A stretch of 64,000 nucleotides of DNA from Bacteroidota bacterium (GTDB lineage: Bacteria > Bacteroidota > Bacteroidia > B-17B0 > Aurantibacillaceae), in the NCBI GenBank assembly GCA_016702705.1, contig JADJDM010000009.1:62001-126000 (forward strand), written 5' to 3'. The notes beneath the pieces were generated by a model. It made no database searches. It had not been told where the DNA came from and saw nothing but the letters and a program-made list of their open reading frames with translations. Shown here in pieces: positions 28,017 through 37,171 of the stretch. The translations under genes were made by a program, and so were the position numbers. Each line of letters begins with the position of its first letter. Positions within the stretch are counted from its first letter, which is position 1.

Positions 28017-28931
28017 TGTCAAAACGAGGCTACATATCAAGATATTTGCTTATTCTAAAAAAGTTGAAAGTAAAACCTTATTCAACTTATGAAGAATTGC
28101 AAGCCTATATTGAAAATCAGTTTGATTTTCTGCAAATGCAAGACGATAATTTGCAAATAGGGTTTTCTAAACGAACGCTTCAACGTGATATAAAGGAAAT
28201 TAGAAACGTTTTTGGAATTGACATTGAGTATTCAAAATCACAAAAAGGTTATTTCATCAGCCAAACGAATAACGAATTTCAAAGAATGATGGAGGCGTTT
28301 GATATGTTTAATTCTTTAAACCTTGCACAAGACTTAACACCGTTTATTCATTTGGAAAAACGCAGACCACAAGGAACAGAGAACTTATATGGTTTGCTTC
28401 ATGCCATCAAAAACAGACTTCAAATCAAATTCACTTATCAGAAATTTTGGGAAGAAGAATTAAGCCAACGTTTGGCAGAGCCTTATGCTTTGAAGGAGTT
28501 TAAAACCGTTGGTATATCATGGCTAAAGACAGCAAAGACAATAACATAAGAGTTTTCACTTGACCGTTTGTCAAACCTTGAAATAACAAATCAGACATAC
28601 CAGTATCCCGACAATTACAGCATTGAGCAAAGTTACCGCTACTGCTTTGGTATTATTAGCCCAAATGACGAAGAACCGCAAGACATCATTCTATCATTTG
28701 ACCCATTTCAAGTAAGTATATCAAGACACTTCCATTACATGACACTCAACAAGTTTTAGCGGATAATGACGAAGAAATGAAAATTAAACTTAAACTTTGC
28801 CTGACACATGACCTTGTAATGGAACTACTTTCTTTCGGTGACAACATGAAGTTATTGAACCTAAATTATTGGCTGACCAAATTCAAGCACATGAAAAAGC
28901 GTATAACAATATTAGCATCGCACAGGTGTAA
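28016..28931 (+). pseudogene. WYL-domain transcriptional regulator, broken
   Basis: The first 160 residues are intact, with an N-terminal DNA-binding part (FSKRTLQRDIKEIRNVFGIDIEYSK, winged helix) and the start of the WYL domain (RLQIKFTYQKFW...RLAEPYALKEFK). A missing A near 28503 shifts the frame; corrected sequence reads NRWYIMAKDSKDNNIRVF. Further breaks occur near 28560, 28710 and 28848, where a lost G would restore VIEPKLLADQIQAHEKAY. The reconstructed protein ends at 28931. WYL regulators often control phage-defence operons, which fits the upstream pseudogenes. Confidence 0.85.
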
Positions 28932-29128
28932 CCATTTGCAAGCACACAAGCCCAAGCGCAGACCAAAGCTTGCAAGAGCTTCCACCTTTCCCACCAGACA
29001 AAATTGAATTAAAAAAATCACCTCCCCTTCAGAAAATAAAAAATACGCAACCGCACAACCCACGCAAAGACAGAGAAACGTAGTATTGCAATGGTTTGCA
29101 AGGACGGACGACAAGAACCACTGGCTAT

Positions 29129-29252
29129 AACAGCGGTTTTGCAAAAAAGCGGGTTCAGTGGTTAATTGAACATTCTACCCCGCATCAACTTTTGTGGTAT
29201 GTTGACAGTTTTGAGCTCGAATCCGCTTCTTCGCAAAGCCACAAAACGTTGT
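29129..29252. repeat. Spacer palindrome S1 (attC-like imperfect hairpin)
   Basis: Left arm TTTTGCAAAAAAGCGGGTTC (29137-29156) pairs at 16 of 20 positions with 29219-29238. The outer parts AACAGCG and CGTTGT also partly pair. The same hairpin recurs as S4 at 32105-32193. It is in the spacer before the first gene of the array (28932-29310). The size and the bulged symmetry resemble integron attC sites, but no integrase is in the window. Confidence 0.6.
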
Positions 29253-29264
29253 AAATAATAGGGC

Positions 29265-29294
29265 TTGACAACCGAGTAGACAAAAATATCTTTT
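29265..29294 (+). promoter_or_regulatory. Promoter in spacer S1
   Basis: TTG at 29265-29267, 19 nt, then TATCTTTT at 29287-29294, 17 bp before the ATG of the next gene. Confidence 0.5.
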
Positions 29295-29310
29295 TGAAAT
29301 AAGACTGCCT

Positions 29311-29817
29311 ATGCTAAAATTGAGACAAATACTTACGACTGCATTAGTAATTTTTATTCCTTTTTCAATAATTGCTCAAAGTGACTGTTGCTTGTTTGGC
29401 GACAAACTAACAACAAAACTTGACTCTATTACTCTCACTAAAAAAGGGATTAAAAAAATAAAAATTTATTACTCTTGGCCTGACGATACTATAGAACAGC
29501 AAATAGCAAGAACAGTTGATGTAAATAATTGCTCAAGTACTTGGTGTCTTCAAGTTGTTAAAGAAGAAAGAACTAAAAGTAAAATTATTCAGACTGTACA
29601 ATGGACAGATAAGAAACCAGACCAAGAGTTTATCCGAATTCACTATATGGACAAAAACGGGCTTGTTATAAAAACAGAATTTAAATCCTTAAAAGGTCTC
29701 GTGACTGCAAGAATATTATATGAGTACTCAGAAAACCTCGTTACTAAAGCTATTCTTTATGACGGAGAAGACAATAATTATGCGCTATTCATGAAAGTTC
29801 TGTATCGCTATGAATAG
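29311..29817 (+). CDS. Hypothetical secreted protein, 168 aa
   Basis: It has a signal peptide ending near IAQ (residue 23), so the product is exported. The mature protein is beta-rich, has two cysteine pairs (DCC near the start, NNCSSTWC in the middle) and no recognisable domain. It stands alone between two palindromic spacers, with its own promoter, like a gene cassette. Function unknown. Confidence 0.75.
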   Translation: MLKLRQILTTALVIFIPFSIIAQSDCCLFGDKLTTKLDSITLTKKGIKKIKIYYSWPDDTIEQQIARTVDVNNCSSTWCLQVVKEERTKSKIIQTVQWTDKKPDQEFIRIHYMDKNGLVIKTEFKSLKGLVTARILYEYSENLVTKAILYDGEDNNYALFMKVLYRYE

Positions 29818-30027
29818 CAAACTTATTCTGCGTGTGCCCTAGAACTTATTACAGCACCTAAAACTTATTCGGGCGATAGCAAAGCATTTGCAAATTCAAG
29901 GTCGCTCCGCGAAACATATTTTCATTTTGCAAATGCATAGAAACATAGTATCTTTATTTAAACGTTTCGGTAGACGAGTGTTTCAAATCCGCACAAGTTC
30001 TAGCTGCAAACCGTTAGCCGTAATTTT
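29818..30027. repeat. Spacer S2 between array genes
   Basis: This 210-bp spacer contains an 11-bp perfect inverted repeat GCATTTGCAAA/TTTGCAAATGC (29884-29894 and 29926-29936). CTAGAACTT near its start is found in inverted form near its end (AAGTTCTAG). The last 80 bp align with the end of spacer S3: TATCTTTATTTAAACGTTTCGG against TATCTTCG-TTTAAATATTTTCGG, and both end in AATTTTATG at the next start codon. Confidence 0.6.
29927..29956 (+). promoter_or_regulatory. Promoter in spacer S2
   Basis: TTG 29927-29929, 19 nt, TATCTTTA 29949-29956. Its position and spacing are the same as in S3, so the promoter seems to be part of the repeat. Confidence 0.5.
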
Positions 30028-30636
30028 ATGAGACTATTTTTGGCGATACAAATGTTACTTTTATTTTCCAATATAAATTTTGGGCAATCTAATTATTCTG
30101 GCTTATATACTGGACTATTCACTGAACTGGATTTGAAATCTAACGACAGTCTCACATATTACATTGGCTCAGGATGTGGCCCTCCATTTTTTTTTACAAA
30201 TGGCACTTGGAGAAAAGTTAATGACTCAACTTTAACTCTTTATTTTATAAAAGACTCTTCTAATCATGAGTATAAAATTATTTCTGATACGGAGATTGCT
30301 GAATCAAATAGTAAAGCATTTTTTTCAATGACCGACAAGAAAGGAATTACAAACAATTATTCTTATTATCCAAAGTCATTTATAAGAGTAAAGGGTTATT
30401 ATTTAAACGGAAAAACAGAATGGGAGGTTCAAGACAAATGGGAAAATGATTATGGGCAACAGCGACTTGTTGGTAAATGTGTTTATTATTTCGCAACAGG
30501 TCAAATAAAATTTAGGGGCTATATAAAGAATGGAAGGCGCGAGAAAAAGTGGATATATTATGACATCTCAGGTCATAAGGTAAAGGCTGAAATATATAAA
30601 AACAACGTAATAACCAGAGAGAAAAATTACGACTAA
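30028..30636 (+). CDS. Secreted protein with MORN-like repeats, 202 aa
   Basis: A signal peptide ends near FGQ (residue 20). The first part is beta-rich. The C-terminal half has repeats of the MORN-variant/YwqK type: GYYLNGKTEWEVQDKW, GQIKFRGYIKNGRREKKWIYYD and GHKVKAEIYKNNVI. Such repeats occur in many Bacteroidota exported proteins; some are called antitoxins, but nothing here supports a toxin pair. The gene sits alone between spacers S2 and S3. Confidence 0.75.
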   Translation: MRLFLAIQMLLLFSNINFGQSNYSGLYTGLFTELDLKSNDSLTYYIGSGCGPPFFFTNGTWRKVNDSTLTLYFIKDSSNHEYKIISDTEIAESNSKAFFSMTDKKGITNNYSYYPKSFIRVKGYYLNGKTEWEVQDKWENDYGQQRLVGKCVYYFATGQIKFRGYIKNGRREKKWIYYDISGHKVKAEIYKNNVITREKNYD

Positions 30637-30859
30637 CAACGAGTAATTACGCCATGCGGGTTTTGAGGTAGGGCTATGGCTAAATTAAGGCTTGCGCTAA
30701 AGCTGCCGCCGCACAAGCTGGCTTAAAAGGCCACAGGACTTTTGCCCATGTTTTGCCGCCACTTTAGAAAGTGTTATCTTCGTTTAAATATTTTCGGGTA
30801 TAAATGCTTTGAGGCTTCAGTAGCCGCACAGCGCGAGCCCGTAAACCGATAGGAATTTT
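30637..30859. repeat. Spacer S3 between array genes
   Basis: A 223-bp spacer richer in GC than its neighbours, with several short inverted segments (for example GGCTTGCG...CGCAC-like arms around 30690-30715). Its last 85 bp align with S2, including the promoter and the AATTTTATG end. No gene is seen in it. Confidence 0.55.
30753..30782 (+). promoter_or_regulatory. Promoter in spacer S3
   Basis: TTG 30753-30755, 19 nt, TATCTTCG 30775-30782. Confidence 0.5.
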
Positions 30860-32095
30860 ATGAAGACAGTAATATCGATAATATTTTCATTTCTATTGTC
30901 AACAGTTTATGGACAAACTGATGAGTATAAAGTTCTTTTGGACAGTGCTAAGACTTTGTTCAAAGCCGAAAAAGGACTTAACCAAGAAGAGCTTGACAAA
31001 TTTGATTATAATAGAATTGTTGGCCTTCTAAAAAATGTGATTGAATTAAGACCCAACAATGCAGAAGCAAGATATTTCTTAGGCTATACATACAGCAGAA
31101 TTAATTCTAGAGACGGTCGCAGCATGATTACTATAAACTTAGAATTGGTTAAAAAATCAAGCGAACAATTTGAAGAAGTAAATAAATTAAGCCCTAAATA
31201 CACAGGTGAAATAATAGTGCTTGACCCTTATTCAAAACTTACTGCTGAGTGGGGCTCAACGGCAATGAGTTATTTGCATAGCAACCAACCTGATTCTGCA
31301 GTTTGGGCATTTAAAGAAGGAAAAAAACGAGGGGGCTTTGGGAATTTTATACTTGAATTAAATAAGAAGGTATTGGATGCTTGTAGTAAAAATTCCATTC
31401 TTGTTTCTTCTGGCGATAACTTTACCATACCACTATGGTATTTGCAAATTGTAGAAGGTTATCGTAAAGACATCACGGTAATTGATATAAGCTTATTGAA
31501 TGCAACTTGGTATCCTACTTATCTTTCTCAAAATAAAATCATTGCTTTTGATGTGCCCCATGCAGTACTTGACACTATGGAATATATAAAATGGGCTGAC
31601 TCTACCATTACTATTAATAATTTTTCTTGGACTGTAAAGCCAAGTTATTACGACCAATACCTAATGCGCGGTGACAGAGTATTTTTAAGTTTATTAAAGC
31701 AGAACAAATTCCAAAAAGATTTGTATTTCACAATTGCATTTATGGAAGAATCTAGATTGAGCTTAAAAGACTATTTAACACATTTAACTATTGTAGACAA
31801 GTTAACCACCACTAAGATAAACAAGCAAACTTTTAAGCAGTATAAGGAAGCAATTAAAAATCTCTTATTGCTTTCAAATTTTATAAACCTAAATAGTCCA
31901 GATGAATTAAGGTTTTTTGACAGTTTTCGCTACGACCTATTTGGAAAGGTAAATGATTACTTGACAAATAACGATAAGAAAAAAGCGAAAGACTTAATGA
32001 AACTATTAGACAAATATGGAAACGAAAATATAATTCCTTACACGGACGAAAACGGTAAAAAACATGTTGATTATCTTAGACAAAGATTAAAGTAA
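30860..32095 (+). CDS. Secreted TPR protein with DUF2723-like C-terminal part
   Basis: A 411-residue protein with a signal peptide (VYGQ at about 19). Residues 45-165 form TPR-like helices (ELRPNNAEARYFLGYTYSR, YLHSNQPDSAVWAFKEGKK). The next part, SKNSILVSSGDNFTIPLWYL then VEGYRKDITVIDISLLN, resembles the soluble region of DUF2723 membrane proteins (GDNDTFPLWYLQ, VRVVNLSLLN), but the membrane part is missing. A helical tail follows. Function unknown. It is the last gene of the spacer-separated array. Confidence 0.75.
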   Translation: MKTVISIIFSFLLSTVYGQTDEYKVLLDSAKTLFKAEKGLNQEELDKFDYNRIVGLLKNVIELRPNNAEARYFLGYTYSRINSRDGRSMITINLELVKKSSEQFEEVNKLSPKYTGEIIVLDPYSKLTAEWGSTAMSYLHSNQPDSAVWAFKEGKKRGGFGNFILELNKKVLDACSKNSILVSSGDNFTIPLWYLQIVEGYRKDITVIDISLLNATWYPTYLSQNKIIAFDVPHAVLDTMEYIKWADSTITINNFSWTVKPSYYDQYLMRGDRVFLSLLKQNKFQKDLYFTIAFMEESRLSLKDYLTHLTIVDKLTTTKINKQTFKQYKEAIKNLLLLSNFINLNSPDELRFFDSFRYDLFGKVNDYLTNNDKKKAKDLMKLLDKYGNENIIPYTDENGKKHVDYLRQRLK

Positions 32096-32104
32096 AACTA
32101 ATGC

Positions 32105-32193
32105 AACTAGCGTTTGGCAAAAAGCGGGTTCATTGCTGGCGGACAGTTTAGTGTTTCGAAATCCGCGTCTTCGCCAAGCCGGCTTAATGTTAA
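32105..32193. repeat. Spacer palindrome S4 (attC-like imperfect hairpin)
   Basis: The left arm TTTGGCAAAAAGCGGGTTC (32113-32131) pairs with GAAATCCGCGTCTTCGCCAAG (32158-32178), allowing small bulges. It is homologous to S1 but has a shorter loop. It closes the array on the right. The rest of the 232-bp spacer holds a weak TATCTTCG (32300-32307) with no good -33. Confidence 0.6.
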
Positions 32194-32327
32194 ACCACAA
32201 CCTTCACATTACGACACTCTCTCCAAAACATCATTTTTCTTTTTTGCCCCGCTCCTTTATCAGCCTAGTTAATGCATTACCTATTTCTAATTATTTCCCT
32301 ATCTTCGCTTTGCTAAAAAATTAATTC

Positions 32328-35300
32328 ATGAAAAAATTATTACCTCTATTCGTTGGCGCATTCTTTTTACTAAACACTACAAGTAAAGCGCAAAATTTGC
32401 AGTGGGCGCAATCCTTTGGTGGACCTGGTTATGATGTAGCTAATTCGGTTACAGCAACTGATGCATCTGGCAATGTTTATATTGCAGGGAACTTTGAAGG
32501 CACTGTTGATTTTGATCCAGGTGTTGGCAACTTTCCTTTTTCTTCTGCGGGTTTAATAGATGGATTTGTTGTAAAGTTAGATCCCTCAGGAAATTTTATT
32601 TGGGCATCTCAAATAGGTGGTACAGGCTACGATCAAATTACTGGAATAGCAGTAGATGCCTCTGGTTATTCATTTATTACGGGAAATTTTAGTTCAAGTA
32701 CTTGCGATTTTGACCCAGGCGCTGGTACACAAAATTTAACTGGAGATGGCACTTATAACAAAGGTTTTGTTTGTAAACTAGATCAATCTGGTGGATACAC
32801 TTGGGCTTTTGCCATTGGTGCATTAGGTTCTGAAGCTAAGGGAAGCAGTATTACAATTGATGCTTCTAGTAATGTTTATGTTTGCGGACTTTTTGAAGCT
32901 ACTACAGATTTTGATCCTAGTGGTACTACTTTCAATATGACTGCAATTGGCAAGGATGCGTTTGTTATAAAGGTAGATGCATTCGGAGCATTTGTATGGG
33001 CAAAACAATTTGAAGGTTCTTTAGATGCAGAAGCTACAAGTGTTTCACTTGGTGCTTCTGATAACGTATTGGTATGTGGTAATTTTTTCGGGACTATGGA
33101 TGGCAACCCGGGTGTCCCTGTTTCTAATGCAACGTCCGCAGGTATAAGAGATGGATTTTATTGTGTATTGGATAATTCAGGAAATTTTATTTCTTGGAAT
33201 AGTTTAGGAGATACTGGGGAAGATAAGGTTAAAGGAATTGGTGGAGATTTGGCAGGAAACATTTATATAACTGGATACTTTGAGGGGACAGTAAACTTCG
33301 GAGCTTTCCCAGAATCAAGCAACACAGGATCATCGGATGTGTTTGTTGCTAAATACAATAGTGCAGGTACAGCCTTGTGGGTAAAAACATGGGGTAGCTC
33401 TACGGTTGATTATGGTGGGAACTTGATCGTTGATAATATGGCTAATGTTTGTATCGTTGGTGAGTTTCATGGCACTGTAGATTTTGACCCTTCACTAGGT
33501 GGAACTTTTAATCTCAGTCCCAATGGGAACCCATTGTTTTTAGATGTGTTTATTTCTAAACTCGACTCATCAGGAAATTTTAAATGGGCAGCTAATCTTG
33601 GTGGTTCAAGCGACGATTATGGTTTTAGTATTGGAATAGATGCTTCTTATAATATTTTCGCAAGTGGTAACTATCAAGCCGCCGCTGATTTTGATCCAAG
33701 TGCAGGAACAAGCAATCTTAATTCATTTAGTGCAACGGTTGATGGTTTTGTAATGAAACTAGGACAATGTAATGTGGCAACTAATGCTGGAGGCGATCAA
33801 ACTATTTACCCAAATGGTTCGGCAATACTTACAGCAAGCGGAGCAAGCTCTTACTCATGGAGCACAGGAGCTACAAGCACAGGTATAGTAGTTAGTCCGC
33901 TTGTAACAACATCTTATTGGGTTACAGGCACTGAATTTCCGGGATGTGCATTAAATGATACTGTTGTGGTAAGTGTAAACCCTGCTCCAAATGTGGCTTT
34001 AGGAAATGATACTGCAGGATGTTTATTAAGCTTTAATGCAGGTGTTCTATCTGAATCAAATACATTTTATAGCTGGAGTTCAAATCCTCCAGGATTTATA
34101 TCTAGCAATCCATCCGAGAATTTTTACTTTGCGGGAGGCCCTGTAACTTATTATTTGCAAGCTACCTATACAGTTACTGGTTGTTCTGCAATTGATTCAA
34201 TTGTTATTAATCTTTACTCTGTACCTAATGCTACATTAACTAGTAATATTTCAGTATGTAGTAATGTTTTGTCAAGTGCTGTCATCGGTGTTTCATCAGA
34301 AACAAATGTAACTTACAGTTGGTCTTCTAACCCAGCAGGTTTTAGTAGTACAAATAATAATGAAACGGTATCTCCTTCTACTCAAACCTCCTATATATTA
34401 AATGCAACAAACACAGTAAGCGGTTGTAGCGCTGTTGACTCAATAAGTGTGTGGATTAAACCTAGTCCTTCTTGGGTTGGAAGTGGACAATCTGTTACAC
34501 TTTGTTTAAGTGATTCGATGATACCGAGCGATTATTTACAAATTAGTGGAGGCACGCCTCCATTTACAATTGATTGGTGGAATGGCCCAGATCATTGGTA
34601 CACTGTTGATTTTACTTATATTCCAACTGTTACCAGAACATTTACTGTTTCATTAAGCGACGCGAATGGCTGTGGCCCTGGAGGTTCAGGTGTTTTATTT
34701 GTGCCTGTAAATCCTGGACCGAACACAAATCTTGTTGGACACGTTACCACTCCGCTACCAGCAGATGTTACAAATGGTTTAGTGTATGCCTTCTCCTATC
34801 ATCCAGGTAATGCTTTAGATACAATTGCAATGGTGTCTTTAGATGGAACAGGAAATTATATTTTTAATAATTTAGATAATGATGATTACTTAATAAAAAT
34901 AATTCCAAATGAAACAGCTTATCCTTTAGGTATTCCTACTTATTATGGAAACACATTTCAATGGGATTCATCTATTGTTGTTACACATGGTTGTGTTCAG
35001 CAAGATACAGCTGATATTCAAATGCTAGAATTGCCAACTGGGCCAAGCTCAATAGGTACAGGATTTATTTCTGGATATGTATTAGAAGGACCAGGATTTG
35101 GAACGAATCGTTTTGGACCAGGAACGCAGCCTAATATTCCATTTGTACCTGGTGGACCATTAAAAGGAATTGATGTAAAACTTGGAAGAAACCCGGGTGG
35201 TGGAATTCAAGCAAGGGTAATGACTGATTCAACGGGTTACTATTCATTTGATAGTTTACCCCTTGATGGCTACAAAATTTATGTAGATATTCCTAATTTA

Positions 35301-35705
35301 CCAATGGACTCAACTCGTTCGGTGGATTTGGATTTAACTGATAGTGTAAGTGTTCAAAATAATTATTACGCAGATGCAGATAATATTTACATCCTCGATT
35401 CATTGGTAGCAGTTGGAATTTATACTTCAGAAAAAGTGTATGATAACAATTTTTCTATTTTCCCTAATCCTGCAAAAGATAAAATGAACTTAAAGTTTAA
35501 TTTGAGCAAAGCAAGTGATGTAAGTATTATTGTTACTAATGCTATGGGTCAAAATATTTATGAAGATCAAATCAAAAATGTTATTTCAGGAGTATATACA
35601 CACTGCATTGAAGTAAATACACTTCATTTAAAAGCGGGAGTGTATTTTATTTCAATAATAAATGAAGGAAGTAAATACACGCAACGCTTGGTTGTTATAG
35701 AGTAA
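32328..35705 (+). CDS. T9SS type A secreted beta-propeller (SBBP repeat) protein
   Basis: A 1125-residue protein with a signal peptide (SKAQ at about 22). Residues 25-480 hold about nine SBBP-type repeats: DASGNVYIAGNFEGTVDFDPG, DGFVVKLDPSGNFIWA and so on, forming a beta-propeller. Two or three Ig/PKD-like domains follow (about 490-810), then carboxypeptidase-regulatory/SdrD B-like domains (about 815-1030). The C-terminal 80 residues form a type A T9SS sorting domain starting FSIFPNPAKDKMNLKF and ending GVYFISII...YTQRLVVIE. The protein is therefore exported by T9SS and attached to the cell surface or released. Its ligand is unknown. Confidence 0.9.
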   Translation: MKKLLPLFVGAFFLLNTTSKAQNLQWAQSFGGPGYDVANSVTATDASGNVYIAGNFEGTVDFDPGVGNFPFSSAGLIDGFVVKLDPSGNFIWASQIGGTGYDQITGIAVDASGYSFITGNFSSSTCDFDPGAGTQNLTGDGTYNKGFVCKLDQSGGYTWAFAIGALGSEAKGSSITIDASSNVYVCGLFEATTDFDPSGTTFNMTAIGKDAFVIKVDAFGAFVWAKQFEGSLDAEATSVSLGASDNVLVCGNFFGTMDGNPGVPVSNATSAGIRDGFYCVLDNSGNFISWNSLGDTGEDKVKGIGGDLAGNIYITGYFEGTVNFGAFPESSNTGSSDVFVAKYNSAGTALWVKTWGSSTVDYGGNLIVDNMANVCIVGEFHGTVDFDPSLGGTFNLSPNGNPLFLDVFISKLDSSGNFKWAANLGGSSDDYGFSIGIDASYNIFASGNYQAAADFDPSAGTSNLNSFSATVDGFVMKLGQCNVATNAGGDQTIYPNGSAILTASGASSYSWSTGATSTGIVVSPLVTTSYWVTGTEFPGCALNDTVVVSVNPAPNVALGNDTAGCLLSFNAGVLSESNTFYSWSSNPPGFISSNPSENFYFAGGPVTYYLQATYTVTGCSAIDSIVINLYSVPNATLTSNISVCSNVLSSAVIGVSSETNVTYSWSSNPAGFSSTNNNETVSPSTQTSYILNATNTVSGCSAVDSISVWIKPSPSWVGSGQSVTLCLSDSMIPSDYLQISGGTPPFTIDWWNGPDHWYTVDFTYIPTVTRTFTVSLSDANGCGPGGSGVLFVPVNPGPNTNLVGHVTTPLPADVTNGLVYAFSYHPGNALDTIAMVSLDGTGNYIFNNLDNDDYLIKIIPNETAYPLGIPTYYGNTFQWDSSIVVTHGCVQQDTADIQMLELPTGPSSIGTGFISGYVLEGPGFGTNRFGPGTQPNIPFVPGGPLKGIDVKLGRNPGGGIQARVMTDSTGYYSFDSLPLDGYKIYVDIPNLPMDSTRSVDLDLTDSVSVQNNYYADADNIYILDSLVAVGIYTSEKVYDNNFSIFPNPAKDKMNLKFNLSKASDVSIIVTNAMGQNIYEDQIKNVISGVYTHCIEVNTLHLKAGVYFISIINEGSKYTQRLVVIE

Positions 35706-35725
35706 TTAATAATTTAATTTGTTAT

Positions 35726-35761
35726 AAAAAAACGGCAAACATAATTGTTTGCCGTTTTTTT
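35726..35761. terminator. Bidirectional hairpin terminator
   Basis: A 15-bp stem of AAAAAAACGGCAAAC paired with GTTTGCCGTTTTTTT, 6-nt loop, between convergent genes. Confidence 0.88.
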
Positions 35762-35838
35762 ATTGCCGTATCTTATACAAAAAGGGTAAAGGAAGATTTG
35801 TGTAAACAAGCTCGGAATTTGAATAATGAAATAAACCC

Positions 35839-37128
35839 TTAAACCACCTCCGCCACAGTAAACGTACTTCCGCCAACAAAAATTAAATCATCTTTATGTG
35901 TAATTTTTTTTGCATCAGCTAAAGCCTGTTTTACAGTTTTATATGTTGCTCCTTTTAATTTGTGTTTTGCAGCAAGCAACTGCAATTCTTTTTCATCTAA
36001 TGCTCGCGGGATACTTGCTTTGCAAAAATAGTAAGTGGCTTTTTTAGGTAATAATGAAAGCATGGCGTTTACATCCTTATCATTTACAACGCCGAGCACA
36101 ATATGTAAATTTTTGTATTGCGTTTGTTTTATGTTTTTTAAAACTTCTTTTATCCCCGCTTCGTTATGCCCAGTGTCGGCAATTACTAAGGGTTTGTTGT
36201 TAAGCACTTGCCATCTGCCTTTTAGCCCAGTTGTTTCAGTAACTTTTGTTAATGCTTTTTCAATGTCTGTTAAACCTATTTTAAAATCACTAAACGAATT
36301 TAAAATAGCGCAAGCGGCATAAATTGTTGCAATATTTTTTGTTTGGTAAGTACCAGGTAAATCACAAAGCATTTCTTTTTTAGAAGAAGAAACTTTGTAC
36401 ACTAAATTTAAATTTCCTTTTTTGAATATCTGTTTTACTACTTTTACCTTTATTAAATCTTCAGTAAAAAAAAGCGGGGCAAATTCTTTCTTAGCTTTAT
36501 CAATAAAAACTTCTTCTGTTTCAAAAGTGCGTTCACTTATTAAACATGGAATATCTTTTTTTATAATACCTGCTTTTTCGCCTGCTATTGCTCCAAGCGT
36601 ATTACCTAATAAATTAGTGTGGTAAAAACTAATGTTAGTGATTATATAAAGTTCGGGTGTAATAATGTTTGTAGAATCTAGTCTGCCACCTAAACCAACT
36701 TCTATAATAGCTATATCTACTTTTTTTTCAGCAAAATAATCAAAGGCTAAACCAACGGTCCATTCAAAAAACGAAGGTTGTATTTTATCAAAATGTTTTT
36801 TGTGTTTGTCTACAAAATCAACAACCTTTTGTTGTGAAATCATTTTGCCGTTTATTCTAATCCGTTCTCTAAAATCTTTTAAATGTGGTGAAGTGTATAA
36901 ACCAACTTTGTAACCAGCTTCTTGCAACACAGCGGCCATCATGTGTGAGGTTGAACCTTTTCCGTTGGTGCCAGCAATGTGTATAGTTTTAAATTTTGAG
37001 TGTGGTTGTTTTAAAACATCCATCAATGCATAAGTGTTATCTAAGTTTGCTTTGTATGCCTCTGCACCAATGCGATGAAACATAGGTAGCTGGGCAAATA
37101 GATAATCGAGAGTTTCTTTGTAAGTCAT
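35839..37128 (-). CDS. folC: Dihydrofolate synthase / folylpolyglutamate synthase
   Basis: About 429 residues from ATG 37128 (MTYKETLDYLFAQL). The frame is open up to 37203, but a clear promoter lies at 37142-37171, inside that extension, so the longer start is excluded. Family motifs: HIAGTNGKGSTSHM (P-loop, about residue 50), GLYTSPHLKDFRERI, IIEVGLGGRLDSTNII, ITNISFYHTNLLGNTLGAIAGEKAGII, and the C-terminal ligase domain with VIADTGHNEAGI. The enzyme adds glutamate to dihydropteroate and to folates. The usual SxDHxxxLG is SFYHTNLLG here, a small variation. Confidence 0.93.
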   Translation of the reverse strand: MTYKETLDYLFAQLPMFHRIGAEAYKANLDNTYALMDVLKQPHSKFKTIHIAGTNGKGSTSHMMAAVLQEAGYKVGLYTSPHLKDFRERIRINGKMISQQKVVDFVDKHKKHFDKIQPSFFEWTVGLAFDYFAEKKVDIAIIEVGLGGRLDSTNIITPELYIITNISFYHTNLLGNTLGAIAGEKAGIIKKDIPCLISERTFETEEVFIDKAKKEFAPLFFTEDLIKVKVVKQIFKKGNLNLVYKVSSSKKEMLCDLPGTYQTKNIATIYAACAILNSFSDFKIGLTDIEKALTKVTETTGLKGRWQVLNNKPLVIADTGHNEAGIKEVLKNIKQTQYKNLHIVLGVVNDKDVNAMLSLLPKKATYYFCKASIPRALDEKELQLLAAKHKLKGATYKTVKQALADAKKITHKDDLIFVGGSTFTVAEVV

Positions 37129-37141
37129 AATTTGATGTTTG

Positions 37142-37171
37142 CAAATGTACATTGTCTTTTGTTGTTTGCAA
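37142..37171 (-). promoter_or_regulatory. Promoter of folC
   Basis: On the minus strand, TTG (37171-37169), 19 nt, TACATTTG (37149-37142), 14 bp before ATG 37128. It fixes the folC start and overlaps the -33 of the divergent promoter. Confidence 0.7.

Noticed and set aside
24337..28931. Frameshifts caused by low-quality assembly
   Set aside because: Considered because many lesions are in homopolymers. The 12-kb adhesin and other long genes have no such breaks, so clustering here favours true decay; raw reads would decide.
29129..32193. Classical integron
   Set aside because: No intI gene in the window, the R' boxes do not fit GTTRRRY well (GTTGTAA, GTTAAAC), and each gene has its own promoter.
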